Assembly (NCBI GenBank): GCA_020072585.1
Contig: JAIQGL010000025.1
Coordinates: 1-64,000 of the forward strand
Direction: 5' to 3'
DNA length: 64,000 nt
Origin: Terriglobia bacterium
Lineage (GTDB): Bacteria; Acidobacteriota; Terriglobia; Terriglobales; Acidobacteriaceae
The notes beneath the pieces were generated by a model that was not told the origin of the DNA, did not search any database, and was given only the letters and a program-made list of their open reading frames with translations. Below are positions 35,224-43,839 of this stretch, piece after piece. Made by a program: the position numbers and the translations under genes. Numbering within the stretch: position 1 is the first letter of the stretch; the number at the start of each line of letters is the position of its first letter.

Positions 35224-37004
35224 TGAAGAGTCGTTTTATACAGCTGTTGGCCCTATTAGTGTGTCTTTCGCTTTGTGCGGCCTCCCAGACGAACACGAGC
35301 GCCTCAAGTGCGCCCGTCAGTGTTGACCTGATCTGGGGTTTCAAGATTCCTTTGCGCGACCATGTTCGCTTGAACGGTACCGTTTATAAGCCGGCGGGAC
35401 AGAAAGAACCTCTGCCGGTCATTTTTACCATGACGCCCTACATCGCCGACGGATCTCATCCTCGCGCTTACTACTTTGCCCAGCATGGCTACGTCTTTGT
35501 GACAGTGGATGTACGCGGGCGTGGCAACTCTGAGGGAACTTTCGATCCCTTCGCGCAAGAAGCGCAGGACGGGCATGACATCGTGGAGTTCCTGGCAAAA
35601 CAACCATGGTGCAACGGCAAGGTTGCGATGTGGGGTGGTTCATACGTCGGTTACGATCAATGGGCCACGGTGAAAGAGCTGCCTCCGCACCTGGCCACGG
35701 TTGTTCCTGTAGCTTCCGTGCGGCCAGGAATCGATTTTCCATTCCACCGCGGTATCTGGTACAGCTATGACATGGAGTGGCTCACGTTCACCAGCGGCGT
35801 CACGCCCAACAATAGCTTGTTCGGGGAAAGCAAGCTCTGGATGCAAAAATTTCTTGAGATGTATCAGGACCATCGGCCTTTTAACACGCTGGACCAGATC
35901 GTTGGCAATGGATCCACGGTCTTCCAGAAATGGATGAAACATCCCAACTTTGACAGCTTCTGGCAAGACATGGCGCCCTCGCGGGAGCAGTATGCCAAAA
36001 TCAATGTTCCAATTCTTACCATTACCGGCCACAATGACGGCGATCAAACCGGAGCGTTGTCCTACTATCGTGAAATCATGAAGTATGGCAATGCTGAGGC
36101 CAAAGCGAAGCACTACCTGATCATTGGACCGTGGGACCATCCGGGCACGCGCACGCCGCGGAAGGAGATAGGCGGGCTGGTTTTCGGCGATGCCAGCCTC
36201 CTTGACATGAATGATCTTCACCGCCAATGGTATGACTGGACCATGAAGAGCGGGCCCAAACCGGACTTCCTCAAAAAGCGCGTCGCCTATTACGTGATGG
36301 GGCCCGGAGCGGAAAACTGGAAATATGCCGATGATCTGGAGTCCGTCGCAACCGAGCATCGCAAACTGTACCTGACATCCCATGACGGCATAGCGAATGA
36401 TGTATTTCATTCCGGAGCTTTGGCTGCTCAGGCCGTCCGCACGGCGCCGGACAAGTTCGTTTACGATCCGCTGGACGTGCGCCCGGCGGAACTCGACAAA
36501 GAAGAGTACAGCAAACCGTTTCTTGACGAACGGTATGTTCTGAACCTGTTTGGCAAGGGCGTGGTGTACCACAGCGACCCGTTTACCGAAGCAACAGAGA
36601 TCTCCGGCGACATAAAATTCAGCGCATGGATCGCCATGGATGTGCCCGACACGGATTTCTCAGCAACGCTGTATGAGGTCCTGCCCGATGGAAGCAGCGT
36701 TGAGTTGACCAGCGATTTGTTGCGGGCGCGTTATCGCGAATCTCTGAATAAGGCCAAACCAGTCACTCCGGGTGAAATCACAAGGTACGATTTTGACGGT
36801 TTTAGATGGTTTTCACGGCGCATTTCCAAGGGCAGCCGGTTGCGGCTGGTGCTCGATTGCGTCAACACAATGTACTATGAAAAGAACTATAACTCGGGCG
36901 GCGCGGTGGAGAGCGAATCCGGAAAAGATGCCAGGACCGCTCATGTCGCACTGTATCACGATCCGGAGCATCCCAGCGTGTTGGAAATACCGGTCGTGAA
37001 ATGA
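35223..37004 (+). CDS. exported CocE/NonD family hydrolase (peptidase S15-like)
   Basis: A 593-aa protein with a signal peptide ('LLALLVCLSLCAASQ'). The alpha/beta hydrolase core has 'YVFVTVDVRGRGNSEG' and the nucleophile motif 'GGSYVGY' with Ser140. A likely catalytic Asp lies in 'ITGHNDGDQTGA' and His in 'IGPWDHPG'. A C-terminal jelly-roll (X-Pro dipeptidyl-peptidase C-terminal domain) starts near residue 430 ('FTEATEISGDIKFSAWIAMD'). Known members hydrolyse X-Pro dipeptides, cocaine or glutaryl-7-ACA; the real substrate is unknown. It starts on the stop codon of the carbonic anhydrase-like gene. Confidence 0.9.
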   Translation: MKSRFIQLLALLVCLSLCAASQTNTSASSAPVSVDLIWGFKIPLRDHVRLNGTVYKPAGQKEPLPVIFTMTPYIADGSHPRAYYFAQHGYVFVTVDVRGRGNSEGTFDPFAQEAQDGHDIVEFLAKQPWCNGKVAMWGGSYVGYDQWATVKELPPHLATVVPVASVRPGIDFPFHRGIWYSYDMEWLTFTSGVTPNNSLFGESKLWMQKFLEMYQDHRPFNTLDQIVGNGSTVFQKWMKHPNFDSFWQDMAPSREQYAKINVPILTITGHNDGDQTGALSYYREIMKYGNAEAKAKHYLIIGPWDHPGTRTPRKEIGGLVFGDASLLDMNDLHRQWYDWTMKSGPKPDFLKKRVAYYVMGPGAENWKYADDLESVATEHRKLYLTSHDGIANDVFHSGALAAQAVRTAPDKFVYDPLDVRPAELDKEEYSKPFLDERYVLNLFGKGVVYHSDPFTEATEISGDIKFSAWIAMDVPDTDFSATLYEVLPDGSSVELTSDLLRARYRESLNKAKPVTPGEITRYDFDGFRWFSRRISKGSRLRLVLDCVNTMYYEKNYNSGGAVESESGKDARTAHVALYHDPEHPSVLEIPVVK

Positions 37005-37075
37005 GGCCGGGAACCGCCAGTTGGCCGGCTTGCTGTCTTGCCTTTTTTGCGCTAGTTATTCAATGCTAAGAACTC

Positions 37076-38368
37076 ATGGCTAACCTGATTAAAGCCGTCC
37101 GCGGCACGCGCGACCTTCTGCCTCCCGAGACAGGAACGTGGAACTTCGTCGAATCGGCCGTGCGCGACGTCTTTCGCGTCTACAACTTTCAGGAAATCCG
37201 CACGCCTATTCTGGAAGACCTGCAGCTCTTTCAGCGCTCCGTGGGCGAAGAAACAGACATTGTTTCCAAAGAGATGTTTGCCTGGGAAGACCGCGCCCGC
37301 GCCCAGAGCGAAAAAGGCCAATGGCTGGCCTTACGTCCGGAAAATACCGCGGGCGTGGTTCGCGCTTACATTGAGCATAAACTGTGGGAGCGGCCAGGGC
37401 TTCAGCGCCTCTATTACATTGGACCGCAATTTCGCCGCGAGCGTCCGCAGAAAGGGCGCTACCGGCAGTTTTATCAGATCGGGGCGGAGGTCATTGGCCC
37501 TACAGCAGCGGGCAGCGAATCTCCCGCAGTCGATGCCGAGTTGCTGGAGATGCTGGCCAGCCTGCTTGAACGTCTTGGCATTCAGGGTTGGACCCTGAAC
37601 CTGAACTCCGTGGGCTGCGCGAATGACCGGCCTGTTTATCTGCAAGCGCTGCGCGATGCACTGAAAGACGTGGTCCATGCCATGTGTGCGGACTGCCAGC
37701 GCCGCGCGGAGACGAACCCTCTGCGCGTGCTGGATTGCAAAGTTCCGCAAGACCAGCCCATCATCGAGAAGTTGCCGCGCATGAGCGACTACCTGGACGA
37801 GAGCTGCCGCACGCACTTTGCCGAGGTGCAAAAGATTCTCACCGCGATGGAGGTGCCATTCGTGGTGGATCACCGCCTGGTGCGCGGCCTGGACTATTAC
37901 ACGCGCACGGCCTTTGAGTTCACTCACGGCGCGCTCGGCGCGCAGAACGCCATCCTGGGCGGCGGACGCTATGACGGGCTTTCAGAATCGCTCGGCGGCC
38001 CGCCTGCCCCGGGCATCGGCTTCGCCATCGGTGAAGACCGCCTGGTAATGACCTTGCAGGAATCCGCTGGCGTTGCGGCCCACCCGGCCGACGTTTACAT
38101 CGCTCCGCTCGGCGCAGGCATGAACATGCACGCGGCAAAGCTCGCGCGTGAGCTGCGGGGAAAAGGCGTTGTGGTTGTTGCCGGCGATGAGAGCTTTAAA
38201 CTCAAGAAGTCGCTCGAGACCGCCAGCAAGATGGGTGTCCGCTTTGCCCTGATTCTAGGTGAAAACGAGGTCAACTCCGGGCAATTCGCCCTTAAAAACC
38301 TAAGTACGGGCGAACAGGCCAGCGTGGGCAAAACAGAGATTGCCGGGATTGTGACGCCGAGCAAGTGA
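37076..38368 (+). CDS. hisS: histidyl-tRNA synthetase
   Basis: A class II aminoacyl-tRNA synthetase charging tRNA-His, 430 aa (usual 420-430). Motif 1 includes 'TPILEDLQLFQRSVGEETD'; motif 2 'YYIGPQFRRERPQKGRYRQF' with the ATP-binding Arg; the histidine-specific loop 'LVRGLDYYTRTAFEF'; motif 3 'GGGRYDGL' and 'GIGFAIGEDRL'. The C-terminal anticodon-binding domain begins near 335 ('VYIAPLGAGMNMHAAKLA'). Full length and intact. It stands alone, followed by a hairpin-rich intergenic region. Confidence 0.97.
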   Translation: MANLIKAVRGTRDLLPPETGTWNFVESAVRDVFRVYNFQEIRTPILEDLQLFQRSVGEETDIVSKEMFAWEDRARAQSEKGQWLALRPENTAGVVRAYIEHKLWERPGLQRLYYIGPQFRRERPQKGRYRQFYQIGAEVIGPTAAGSESPAVDAELLEMLASLLERLGIQGWTLNLNSVGCANDRPVYLQALRDALKDVVHAMCADCQRRAETNPLRVLDCKVPQDQPIIEKLPRMSDYLDESCRTHFAEVQKILTAMEVPFVVDHRLVRGLDYYTRTAFEFTHGALGAQNAILGGGRYDGLSESLGGPPAPGIGFAIGEDRLVMTLQESAGVAAHPADVYIAPLGAGMNMHAAKLARELRGKGVVVVAGDESFKLKKSLETASKMGVRFALILGENEVNSGQFALKNLSTGEQASVGKTEIAGIVTPSK

Positions 38369-38428
38369 GTTTCTTGTTCACGAACCTTGTCTACCCATGT
38401 GGGCATTCTTACTTCTGCGTGATATCAA

Positions 38429-38527
38429 AGGCTTCAGCCTCTGCAGGTATCAGGGAACGGCTTCAGCCGTTCCGGCAATCTACTTCAATATGGGCTTTAG
38501 CCCCTGCTGGTTTCAGTGGCTAAAGCC
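38429..38527. repeat. cluster of four GGCTT(C/T)AGCC hairpins
   Basis: AGGC-TTCA-GCCT-type hairpin at 38429-38440, GGAACGGC-TTCA-GCCGTTCC at 38454-38473, GGGCTTTAGCCC at 38492-38503, and the related GGCTAAAGCC at 38518-38527. They lie after hisS and before the converging gene ending at 38544. The TTCA loop and GC stem match copies at 163-174 and 23448-23465, indicating a REP-like family. Confidence 0.75.
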
Positions 38528-38543
38528 TCGAATACTCAAATAT

Positions 38544-39104
38544 CTATTTCACCTCCAATACATCTCCTGTTTCATGCTCCTTGATTTGAAACCGCAGAAA
38601 CTCATGGATCGCTTTCACCGCCTCTGCGTCACGTGACGTTATCACCACCCGCCCGCCATTCTCAGCCTTCTCATAGCGGTATTTGATCTGGTCTTTCAAC
38701 TTCGTCATTACCGCCACACCCGGTGGCGTCTGGTCATGGACAAACATCGGGATATTGAAATCGCCGGACTGGAACGCCTGCGATATGTGGCGCAGGTGCA
38801 TCTGTATCTCTTCTGTGCTCGTCTTGTCGCCAGATGAATTGGCCGTAACCTGAATCGCGCCGCCATCTTGGCTCAGCAGAAAGTGGTGTGTGGTTTTGTC
38901 CTGGGCAAATCCCATACCCTGGTCGCCGCGTTGGTCGAGCTCGTGTTTCGCATGGTCGTGCACAGATGATGCAGCCTGATGCTGCTCATGCATCGGACAG
39001 TCTTTCATGCTGTCCTGTTTGTCCGCTTTGTCCGTCGCTTGTTGTGCGGCGCCGCCAAGCGCCATTGCCAGGATTCCAATCACTGTAAGAAAAATGCGTT
39101 TCAT
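38544..39104 (-). CDS. exported His/Met-containing protein in a MerR operon
   Basis: A 186-aa protein with a signal peptide 'MKRIFLTVIGILAMALGGAA'. The mature N-terminus contains clustered possible metal ligands ('CPMHEQHQAASSVHDHAKH'), then a domain with 'HHFLLSQDGGAIQVTA' and 'IQMHLRHISQAFQSGDFNIP' ending in 'VKAIHEFLRFQIKEHETGD'. I know similar acidobacterial proteins only as unnamed. It starts 4 bp inside the end of the MerR gene (ATGA), so the two are one operon; a metal-binding or metal-sensing periplasmic role is inferred. Confidence 0.7.
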   Translation of the reverse strand: MKRIFLTVIGILAMALGGAAQQATDKADKQDSMKDCPMHEQHQAASSVHDHAKHELDQRGDQGMGFAQDKTTHHFLLSQDGGAIQVTANSSGDKTSTEEIQMHLRHISQAFQSGDFNIPMFVHDQTPPGVAVMTKLKDQIKYRYEKAENGGRVVITSRDAEAVKAIHEFLRFQIKEHETGDVLEVK

Positions 39105-39709
39105 CGTTTTTTGCCCTCATCTCTTTCCAATTTTCGTTTCAGCCCGGGAGACGTCTGCGGTGAAATCGCCCTTACGCTTTCAGGATGGTTGGCGACAAAC
39201 ATCTCCAGCAATCCAGCACGTTTGCCCGGGGCCGTGGACTTGAGCTTTCTGGCCCATCCGCGGATGGCCTTCTGCAAAGCCATATGCAGGGCTTCCAGTT
39301 CGCGGATCCTTGCTTGCAACTCGCGCGCCTTCTCCATGGCCAGCGCATGCACCTGCTGGCAGGGCGCAGCGCCGCGATCGCGTAACTGCAAAATGTCCCG
39401 CAGCTCGTCCACCGTAAAGCCAATACTCAGCGCCGAGCGGATCAACCGCACGCGTTCCAGCGCCTGCGGCGGATAGTGCCGGTACCCATTCTGCGAACGC
39501 TGCGCCGCGTGCAGGAGCCCTTTGCGCTCATAGTGGCGCAGCGTGTCCCGGCTTACGCCTGCCAGTTGCGCCAGCTCTCCTGATCGAAGGGCATGGCCTG
39601 CCAGGCTTTTCGCCAGCTTTGTCTCTGGTTTTGCCTTCGCCTTTGTCTCTGGCTTTCTCCGCGGCTTTTTCTGCAATAAGGGCATTCTCAACTGTGGAAT
39701 ATATTCCAT
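39101..39709 (-). CDS. MerR family transcriptional regulator
   Basis: About 202 aa from ATG 39709, or 194 aa from ATG 39685; the frame-opening TTG at 39715 is probably part of the -35 box. After a basic Lys/Pro-rich N-terminal tail, unusual for MerR, comes the winged HTH ('SGELAQLAGVSRDTLRHYER', 'GYRHYPPQALERVRLI'), then the coiled coil with 'CQQVHALAMEKARELQ', where the Cys is at a position used for metal in CueR/ZntR-type sensors. Only this one Cys stands out, so metal specificity is unclear. It is co-transcribed with the exported His/Met protein and divergent from aspS. Confidence 0.85.
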   Translation of the reverse strand: MEYIPQLRMPLLQKKPRRKPETKAKAKPETKLAKSLAGHALRSGELAQLAGVSRDTLRHYERKGLLHAAQRSQNGYRHYPPQALERVRLIRSALSIGFTVDELRDILQLRDRGAAPCQQVHALAMEKARELQARIRELEALHMALQKAIRGWARKLKSTAPGKRAGLLEMFVANHPESVRAISPQTSPGLKRKLERDEGKKR

Positions 39710-39720
39710 GGTCAAGCGTT
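39695..39720 (-). promoter_or_regulatory. candidate MerR operator-promoter with a 14-bp perfect palindrome
   Basis: On the minus strand, TTGACC (39710-39715) is followed directly by the perfect palindrome TGGAATATATTCCA (39695-39708). MerR regulators typically bind a dyad in a long spacer between -35 and -10, as here. The matching -10 would fall near 39686-39691 (GAGAAT), which would make the message start very near or inside the upstream ATGs, so the actual start codon needs caution. Confidence 0.55.
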
Positions 39721-39811
39721 TTTCTTGCGTATTCCACCGGGAAGGCTCTCACCCTTTATAATCAGAGTCTTAGCCGCTATTGATATTTCTTTGCAATGGA
39801 AAGGTGCTTCT

Positions 39812-41629
39812 TTGCCGCTTGATTTTTTAGGTGATCTTCGTCGCACGCACATGTGCGGAGAGCTGCGCGCCGAGCACACTGGAGCGCGGGTTATTTTACT
39901 GGGCTGGGTGAACCGCCGGCGCGATCTGGGCAACGTGATTTTTATTGACGTCCGTGACCGCAGCGGAATGACGCAGCTCGTCTTTGATAAAGGCGAGAAC
40001 GCGGCCGTGCATGAGAAGGCCAGCAATCTGCGCTCAGAGTATGTCATCGCGGCCATTGGCAAGGTGCGCCGGCGCGACGCTGACACCATCAACAAAAATA
40101 TTGCCACCGGCGAGATTGAAGTCACGGTGGACGAGCTCAAGCTGCTCAATGAATCCAAGCTGCCGCCGTTCTTGCCCAGCGAAGCCGGCCCCATCAATGA
40201 AGAGGTGCGGCTCAAGTATCGCTATATCGACCTGCGGCGTGAAAACATGCAGGCGAATATCCAGCTCCGCCATAACGTGGCGCTGGCCATCCGGCAGGAC
40301 CTTGCCGCGCGCGGCTTCCTGGAAATTGAAACGCCATTCATGACGCGCAGCACGCCGGAAGGCGCGCGCGACTATCTGGTGCCCAGCCGCGTGCATCCGG
40401 GCGAGTTTTACGCGCTGCCGCAATCACCGCAGCTCTTCAAACAGATCCTGATGATCTCCGGATTCGATAAATACTTTCAGATCGTGCGCTGCTTCCGCGA
40501 CGAAGACCTGCGCGCCGACCGCCAGCCGGAGTTCACGCAGATCGATCTGGAGATGAGCTTCCCCCAGCCCGACCGCGTGTTTGAGGTGGTGGAGAGCTTT
40601 TTGAAAGCTGCCTTCAAAGCGGCGGGAATCGACTTGCCGACGCCGTTCGTGCGCATGACTTACGACCAGGCGATACGGCAATATGGGATCGACAAGCCCG
40701 ACATGCGCCTGCCTGCAATGACCGACATCCGTCCGGCGTTCACCGATGAAGACCTGGCCGAGCTGCGCATTGACGGCAACCTGAACATGGTCGGCATCAG
40801 GATTCCAAACGTGGGCAAGATTTCTGACCGCGAGAAGAAAGAGCTGCGAGCTCTATCTGAAGAGCTGGGCAAGCGGAATAAAGATTTTGCCGGAGTGCTG
40901 TACGATTTTGCTCAGCTAGAAAAAAAACGCCCGCAGGTGGCGGCAAAAATCCGCGAACTGTGCGGCGCCGGGGCGGACGACCTGGTTGTTCCGGTGGTGG
41001 GCATTGCCGCGGAAGGTAAGACGCGCTCAGCGGCCAACCAGAAGGCGCAATTCACCTCCGGCGGCGAGGCGCGGCTGGAACTGGCGCGCAAATACGCCGA
41101 CAAACATAAAGCCTTCGAGCGCACCGGTGAGGTGGCGCGCGATTTCAAATTGCTCTGGGTGACCGACTTTCCCATGTTCGAATATGACGAAGGAGAAAGG
41201 CGGTGGAACGCGGCGCACCATCCATTTACCTCACCCCATGAGCAGGATATGGACAAGCTGCAAGCCGATCCCGGCGCGGTGCGTGCGCTGGCCTATGACG
41301 TGGTGCTGAACGGCACGGAGCTGGGTTCGGGCTCCATCCGTATTCATCGCCAGGACATTCAGAAGCAGATCTTTACTTCGCTGGGCATGACCGACGACGA
41401 AGCCCGCTCGCGCTTTGGCTTCTTCCTGGACGCGCTGGAATATGGCACACCTCCGCATGGTGGGATTGCGCTCGGGTTGGACCGCATTGTGATGATCCTG
41501 GCCGGTGAGGACAGCCTGCGCGAGGTGATTCCCTTCCCCAAGACGGCGAAGGCGATCGATATGATGGTAGATGCGCCTACGCCGGTAAGCGAGGCGCAGT
41601 TAAGGGATTTGGGAATCAAGATCCGATAA
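39812..41629 (+). CDS. aspS: aspartyl-tRNA synthetase
   Basis: A class II synthetase of bacterial type, about 605 aa. The N-terminal OB-fold for the anticodon ('THMCGELRAEHTGARVILLG', 'WVNRRRDLGNVIFIDVRDR') is followed by motif 1, 'FLEIETPFMTRSTPEGARDY', motif 2 'FRDEDLRADRQPEFTQIDLE', the bacterial GAD insertion (about 320-460) and motif 3 'GIALGLDRIVMIL'. I place the start at TTG 39812 (AAAGG upstream), because starting at the first ATG (39851) would cut the conserved 'RTHMCGEL' element; the frame-opening TTG 39725 is too far. It cannot be decided here whether it is discriminating. Confidence 0.95.
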   Translation: MPLDFLGDLRRTHMCGELRAEHTGARVILLGWVNRRRDLGNVIFIDVRDRSGMTQLVFDKGENAAVHEKASNLRSEYVIAAIGKVRRRDADTINKNIATGEIEVTVDELKLLNESKLPPFLPSEAGPINEEVRLKYRYIDLRRENMQANIQLRHNVALAIRQDLAARGFLEIETPFMTRSTPEGARDYLVPSRVHPGEFYALPQSPQLFKQILMISGFDKYFQIVRCFRDEDLRADRQPEFTQIDLEMSFPQPDRVFEVVESFLKAAFKAAGIDLPTPFVRMTYDQAIRQYGIDKPDMRLPAMTDIRPAFTDEDLAELRIDGNLNMVGIRIPNVGKISDREKKELRALSEELGKRNKDFAGVLYDFAQLEKKRPQVAAKIRELCGAGADDLVVPVVGIAAEGKTRSAANQKAQFTSGGEARLELARKYADKHKAFERTGEVARDFKLLWVTDFPMFEYDEGERRWNAAHHPFTSPHEQDMDKLQADPGAVRALAYDVVLNGTELGSGSIRIHRQDIQKQIFTSLGMTDDEARSRFGFFLDALEYGTPPHGGIALGLDRIVMILAGEDSLREVIPFPKTAKAIDMMVDAPTPVSEAQLRDLGIKIR

Positions 41630-41639
41630 AGAGAGATTT

Positions 41640-41735
41640 ACCACAGAGGGCACAGGGAAGAAACTGGATTCGGAATTGACCGAATCAAGAAATGAGGCCG
41701 CCTTCCCTCCGTGTTCCTCTGTACCCCTCTGTGGT
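41640..41735. repeat. nested inverted repeat between converging genes
   Basis: Outer arms ACCACAGAGGG (41640-41650) and CCCTCTGTGGT (41725-41735) enclose CACAGGGAAG and CTTCCC relatives, and an inner hairpin GATTCGG-N6-CCGAATC (41667-41686). The right arm touches the stop codon of the leftward MFS gene. It probably serves as a 3'-end structure for both aspS and the MFS gene. ACCACAGAGG-type elements recur widely in bacterial intergenic DNA. Confidence 0.65.
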
Positions 41736-43093
41736 TAGATCCCCGATCTTTCCTCTCGCTGCTGAAGGTCCCGCCCAATCGTTCTTGATCCTAACCACAG
41801 CACGCCGGCCAGCAACAAAGACAGCACAGGAATCGCCAGCAGGGCCTGTTGCAGGCCGATGGCTTTAAAGGCTTCATTGATCTTGTCGAAGCCAGCCAGA
41901 TGCGCTGCATGCAGGGCGAAGAGATCGCTCAACTTGCCGATGATCAGTGTTCCCCACGACGCGCCGAACACATACATCACCAGAAAGTAGATTGCCATGC
42001 TGGTGCCGCGCAGCGCGGGCGCAACGATGTCCTGGATCGAGGCATAAACCAGGCCGTAATACATATTGAGCAGGCCGTAGGCAATCGTGAGCAGAGGAAG
42101 AGCCAGGGCAATCGATCCGATTCCCTGATGAATTCCAAAATAGGAGAGCGGAACGGCCAGCAGGGCGGCGATGGATGCAATCTTCATGCGCCCGCTGCGA
42201 TTGCGCTTTACGATTCGATCACCCCAGACGCCCGCGACGGAACCGCCAAGAATGCCGCCAACAGCATAGACAATTCCGGTCGTAACTCCCGCACGCGCTA
42301 CGCTCATGTGGTGTATCCGGCTAAAAAATGCCGGAAAGAATGTGCCAATGGAGTACAGAATGAAGTTCACCAACGCGCCAGAGATGGCGATCAACCAGAA
42401 AGTGGGAACACTCAGCACGGCCCAGATAGAGCCGGCATCGGCCGGTGGCGCATGCTTTTCAGAGGCGCCACGCGCGGGTTCGTGCAGCATGAGCAGCAAC
42501 GGAATCAGCACCAGCGCCGGCGCCGCGGCTGCCAGCATGGCCATGCGCCAACCGAGCTTCTGCGCGATGGGCCCGCTGAAGAAGAAGCTGAGCGCGCCGC
42601 CCACGGGAACTCCCAGCATGAAAAGCGCCAGCGGCTTGGAACGGCGCTCCGCGGGAAAAAGATCACCGATCCAACTGGTGGCCGTGGGAGCGGCGGTGGC
42701 TTCACCCACACCAACGCCCAGGCGCGAAATTACGAGGAAAGAGTAGCTGTTAATCCAGCGGGCACTGGCCGTGAGCAACGCCCAGACGGTAATGCCGATG
42801 GCCAGAAGCTTCTTGCGGCTGACTCTGTCGGCCAGAAGGCCCAGCGGCAGCCCAACCAGGCCGTAAAGGAGCGTAAATGCGGTGTTGAGCCCTCCAATCT
42901 GCGTGTCGGTGAGGTGGAACTCTTTGCGTACAGGCTCCACCACAGCCCCGGCGACCTGGCGATCGTAAAAATTGAGGACGTTAATGGCCACCAGAACAGC
43001 CAGCGGCCACCAGGCTATTGCACGGTTCGGAGTATTCGCCTGCCCAACTGGAGTGCTTGCCGACTCGGTGGCGATCGTACCTTTCGTGACCAT
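41735..43093 (-). CDS. MFS transporter (Spinster-like)
   Basis: A 12-span permease of about 452 aa from the ATG at 43093 (the frame opens at TTG 43102). 'AINVLNFYDRQVAGAVVEPV', the loop 'GLLADRVSRKKLLAIGITVW' and 'GVGVGEATAAPTATSWIGD' are hallmarks of the Spinster-like branch of MFS, which includes sphingolipid and organic anion carriers in eukaryotes and many uncharacterised bacterial proteins. The substrate is unknown. It may be last in a minus-strand run behind the exported protein gene. Confidence 0.9.
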   Translation of the reverse strand: MVTKGTIATESASTPVGQANTPNRAIAWWPLAVLVAINVLNFYDRQVAGAVVEPVRKEFHLTDTQIGGLNTAFTLLYGLVGLPLGLLADRVSRKKLLAIGITVWALLTASARWINSYSFLVISRLGVGVGEATAAPTATSWIGDLFPAERRSKPLALFMLGVPVGGALSFFFSGPIAQKLGWRMAMLAAAAPALVLIPLLLMLHEPARGASEKHAPPADAGSIWAVLSVPTFWLIAISGALVNFILYSIGTFFPAFFSRIHHMSVARAGVTTGIVYAVGGILGGSVAGVWGDRIVKRNRSGRMKIASIAALLAVPLSYFGIHQGIGSIALALPLLTIAYGLLNMYYGLVYASIQDIVAPALRGTSMAIYFLVMYVFGASWGTLIIGKLSDLFALHAAHLAGFDKINEAFKAIGLQQALLAIPVLSLLLAGVLWLGSRTIGRDLQQREERSGI

Positions 43094-43233
43094 GCGCGGC
43101 AATACTATCAGATGCCGCGCGCGCCAGGGTACTAGAGAAACGCTGCAAGAAGAGTCAGCTTGCCGTGCGGTGAATTCAGATGGTTAATCTCATCGCATTC
43201 AGTTCATGAATGACCTTGAAGGACCCCCGGGGG

Positions 43234-43671
43234 CTATTTTCTTGCCACCGCGCCTTTGAGTATCACCACGTTCGACGGCATCTCCGGCTTCAAGTTATCT
43301 TCCGCGGTAATGAAAATCTCAAACTCCTTGTAAGGAGTTGCGGCTTTCAGGCTGCCTTCCAGATTTTCATTCACACGCAGGGCCCCCAGTAATTCCGGAT
43401 CTCTACCGCGTGACTGCACCCATACAAGATAGGTCTGCTTGGCCGGCGTGAGCGACTGCGGTGTGGCCATGTGCTTCACCTGGACTTCAATGCCGGTGTT
43501 GCCGTTGCGATCAGTGTCAGTATTGACCTTGCCTTCGGCAGCCGGCGCAACCCCCGTGTTCGCCAGGCGGTCTTCTCTTCCCCAGGCTGCGGTGGCCAGC
43601 AGGAAGATACAGAGCAGAAACAGAGCAACCTTGCTGCTTAACTTACGATGACCCAGATTACGACGACTCAT
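43234..43671 (-). CDS. exported protein of unknown function
   Basis: A 145-aa protein. A basic start plus hydrophobic core ('KVALFLLCIFLLATAAWG') forms a signal peptide. The mature domain contains 'KQTYLVWVQSRGRDPELLG', 'ALRVNENLEGSLKAATPYKE' and 'IFITAEDNLKPEMPSN', a beta-rich pattern reminiscent of the C-terminal periplasmic part of RskA-like anti-sigma factors, though no sigma factor is nearby and there is no membrane anchor. No clear family can be given. Confidence 0.65.
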   Translation of the reverse strand: MSRRNLGHRKLSSKVALFLLCIFLLATAAWGREDRLANTGVAPAAEGKVNTDTDRNGNTGIEVQVKHMATPQSLTPAKQTYLVWVQSRGRDPELLGALRVNENLEGSLKAATPYKEFEIFITAEDNLKPEMPSNVVILKGAVARK

Positions 43672-43839
43672 GGTGAATTTCCCCCTTGAACATGAACGGC
43701 TTTTGCATCTCTATCCGGTTAAGATGTGCCGCAGGGGAAACAACGTTGCAGCAAATGCAGAGCACGTTGGTTTTTGTGCCTTGAGAATTTGAATCTGAAG
43801 AGGAGCGGTGATTTTTTGGGCGTCATCAGCTCTGAAGAA

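Noticed and set aside
35640-36572. 310-aa open frame on the minus strand
   Set aside because: Antisense to the CocE-type hydrolase.
41849-43135. 428-aa open frame on the + strand
   Set aside because: Antisense to the MFS transporter, which has clear family motifs and twelve spans.
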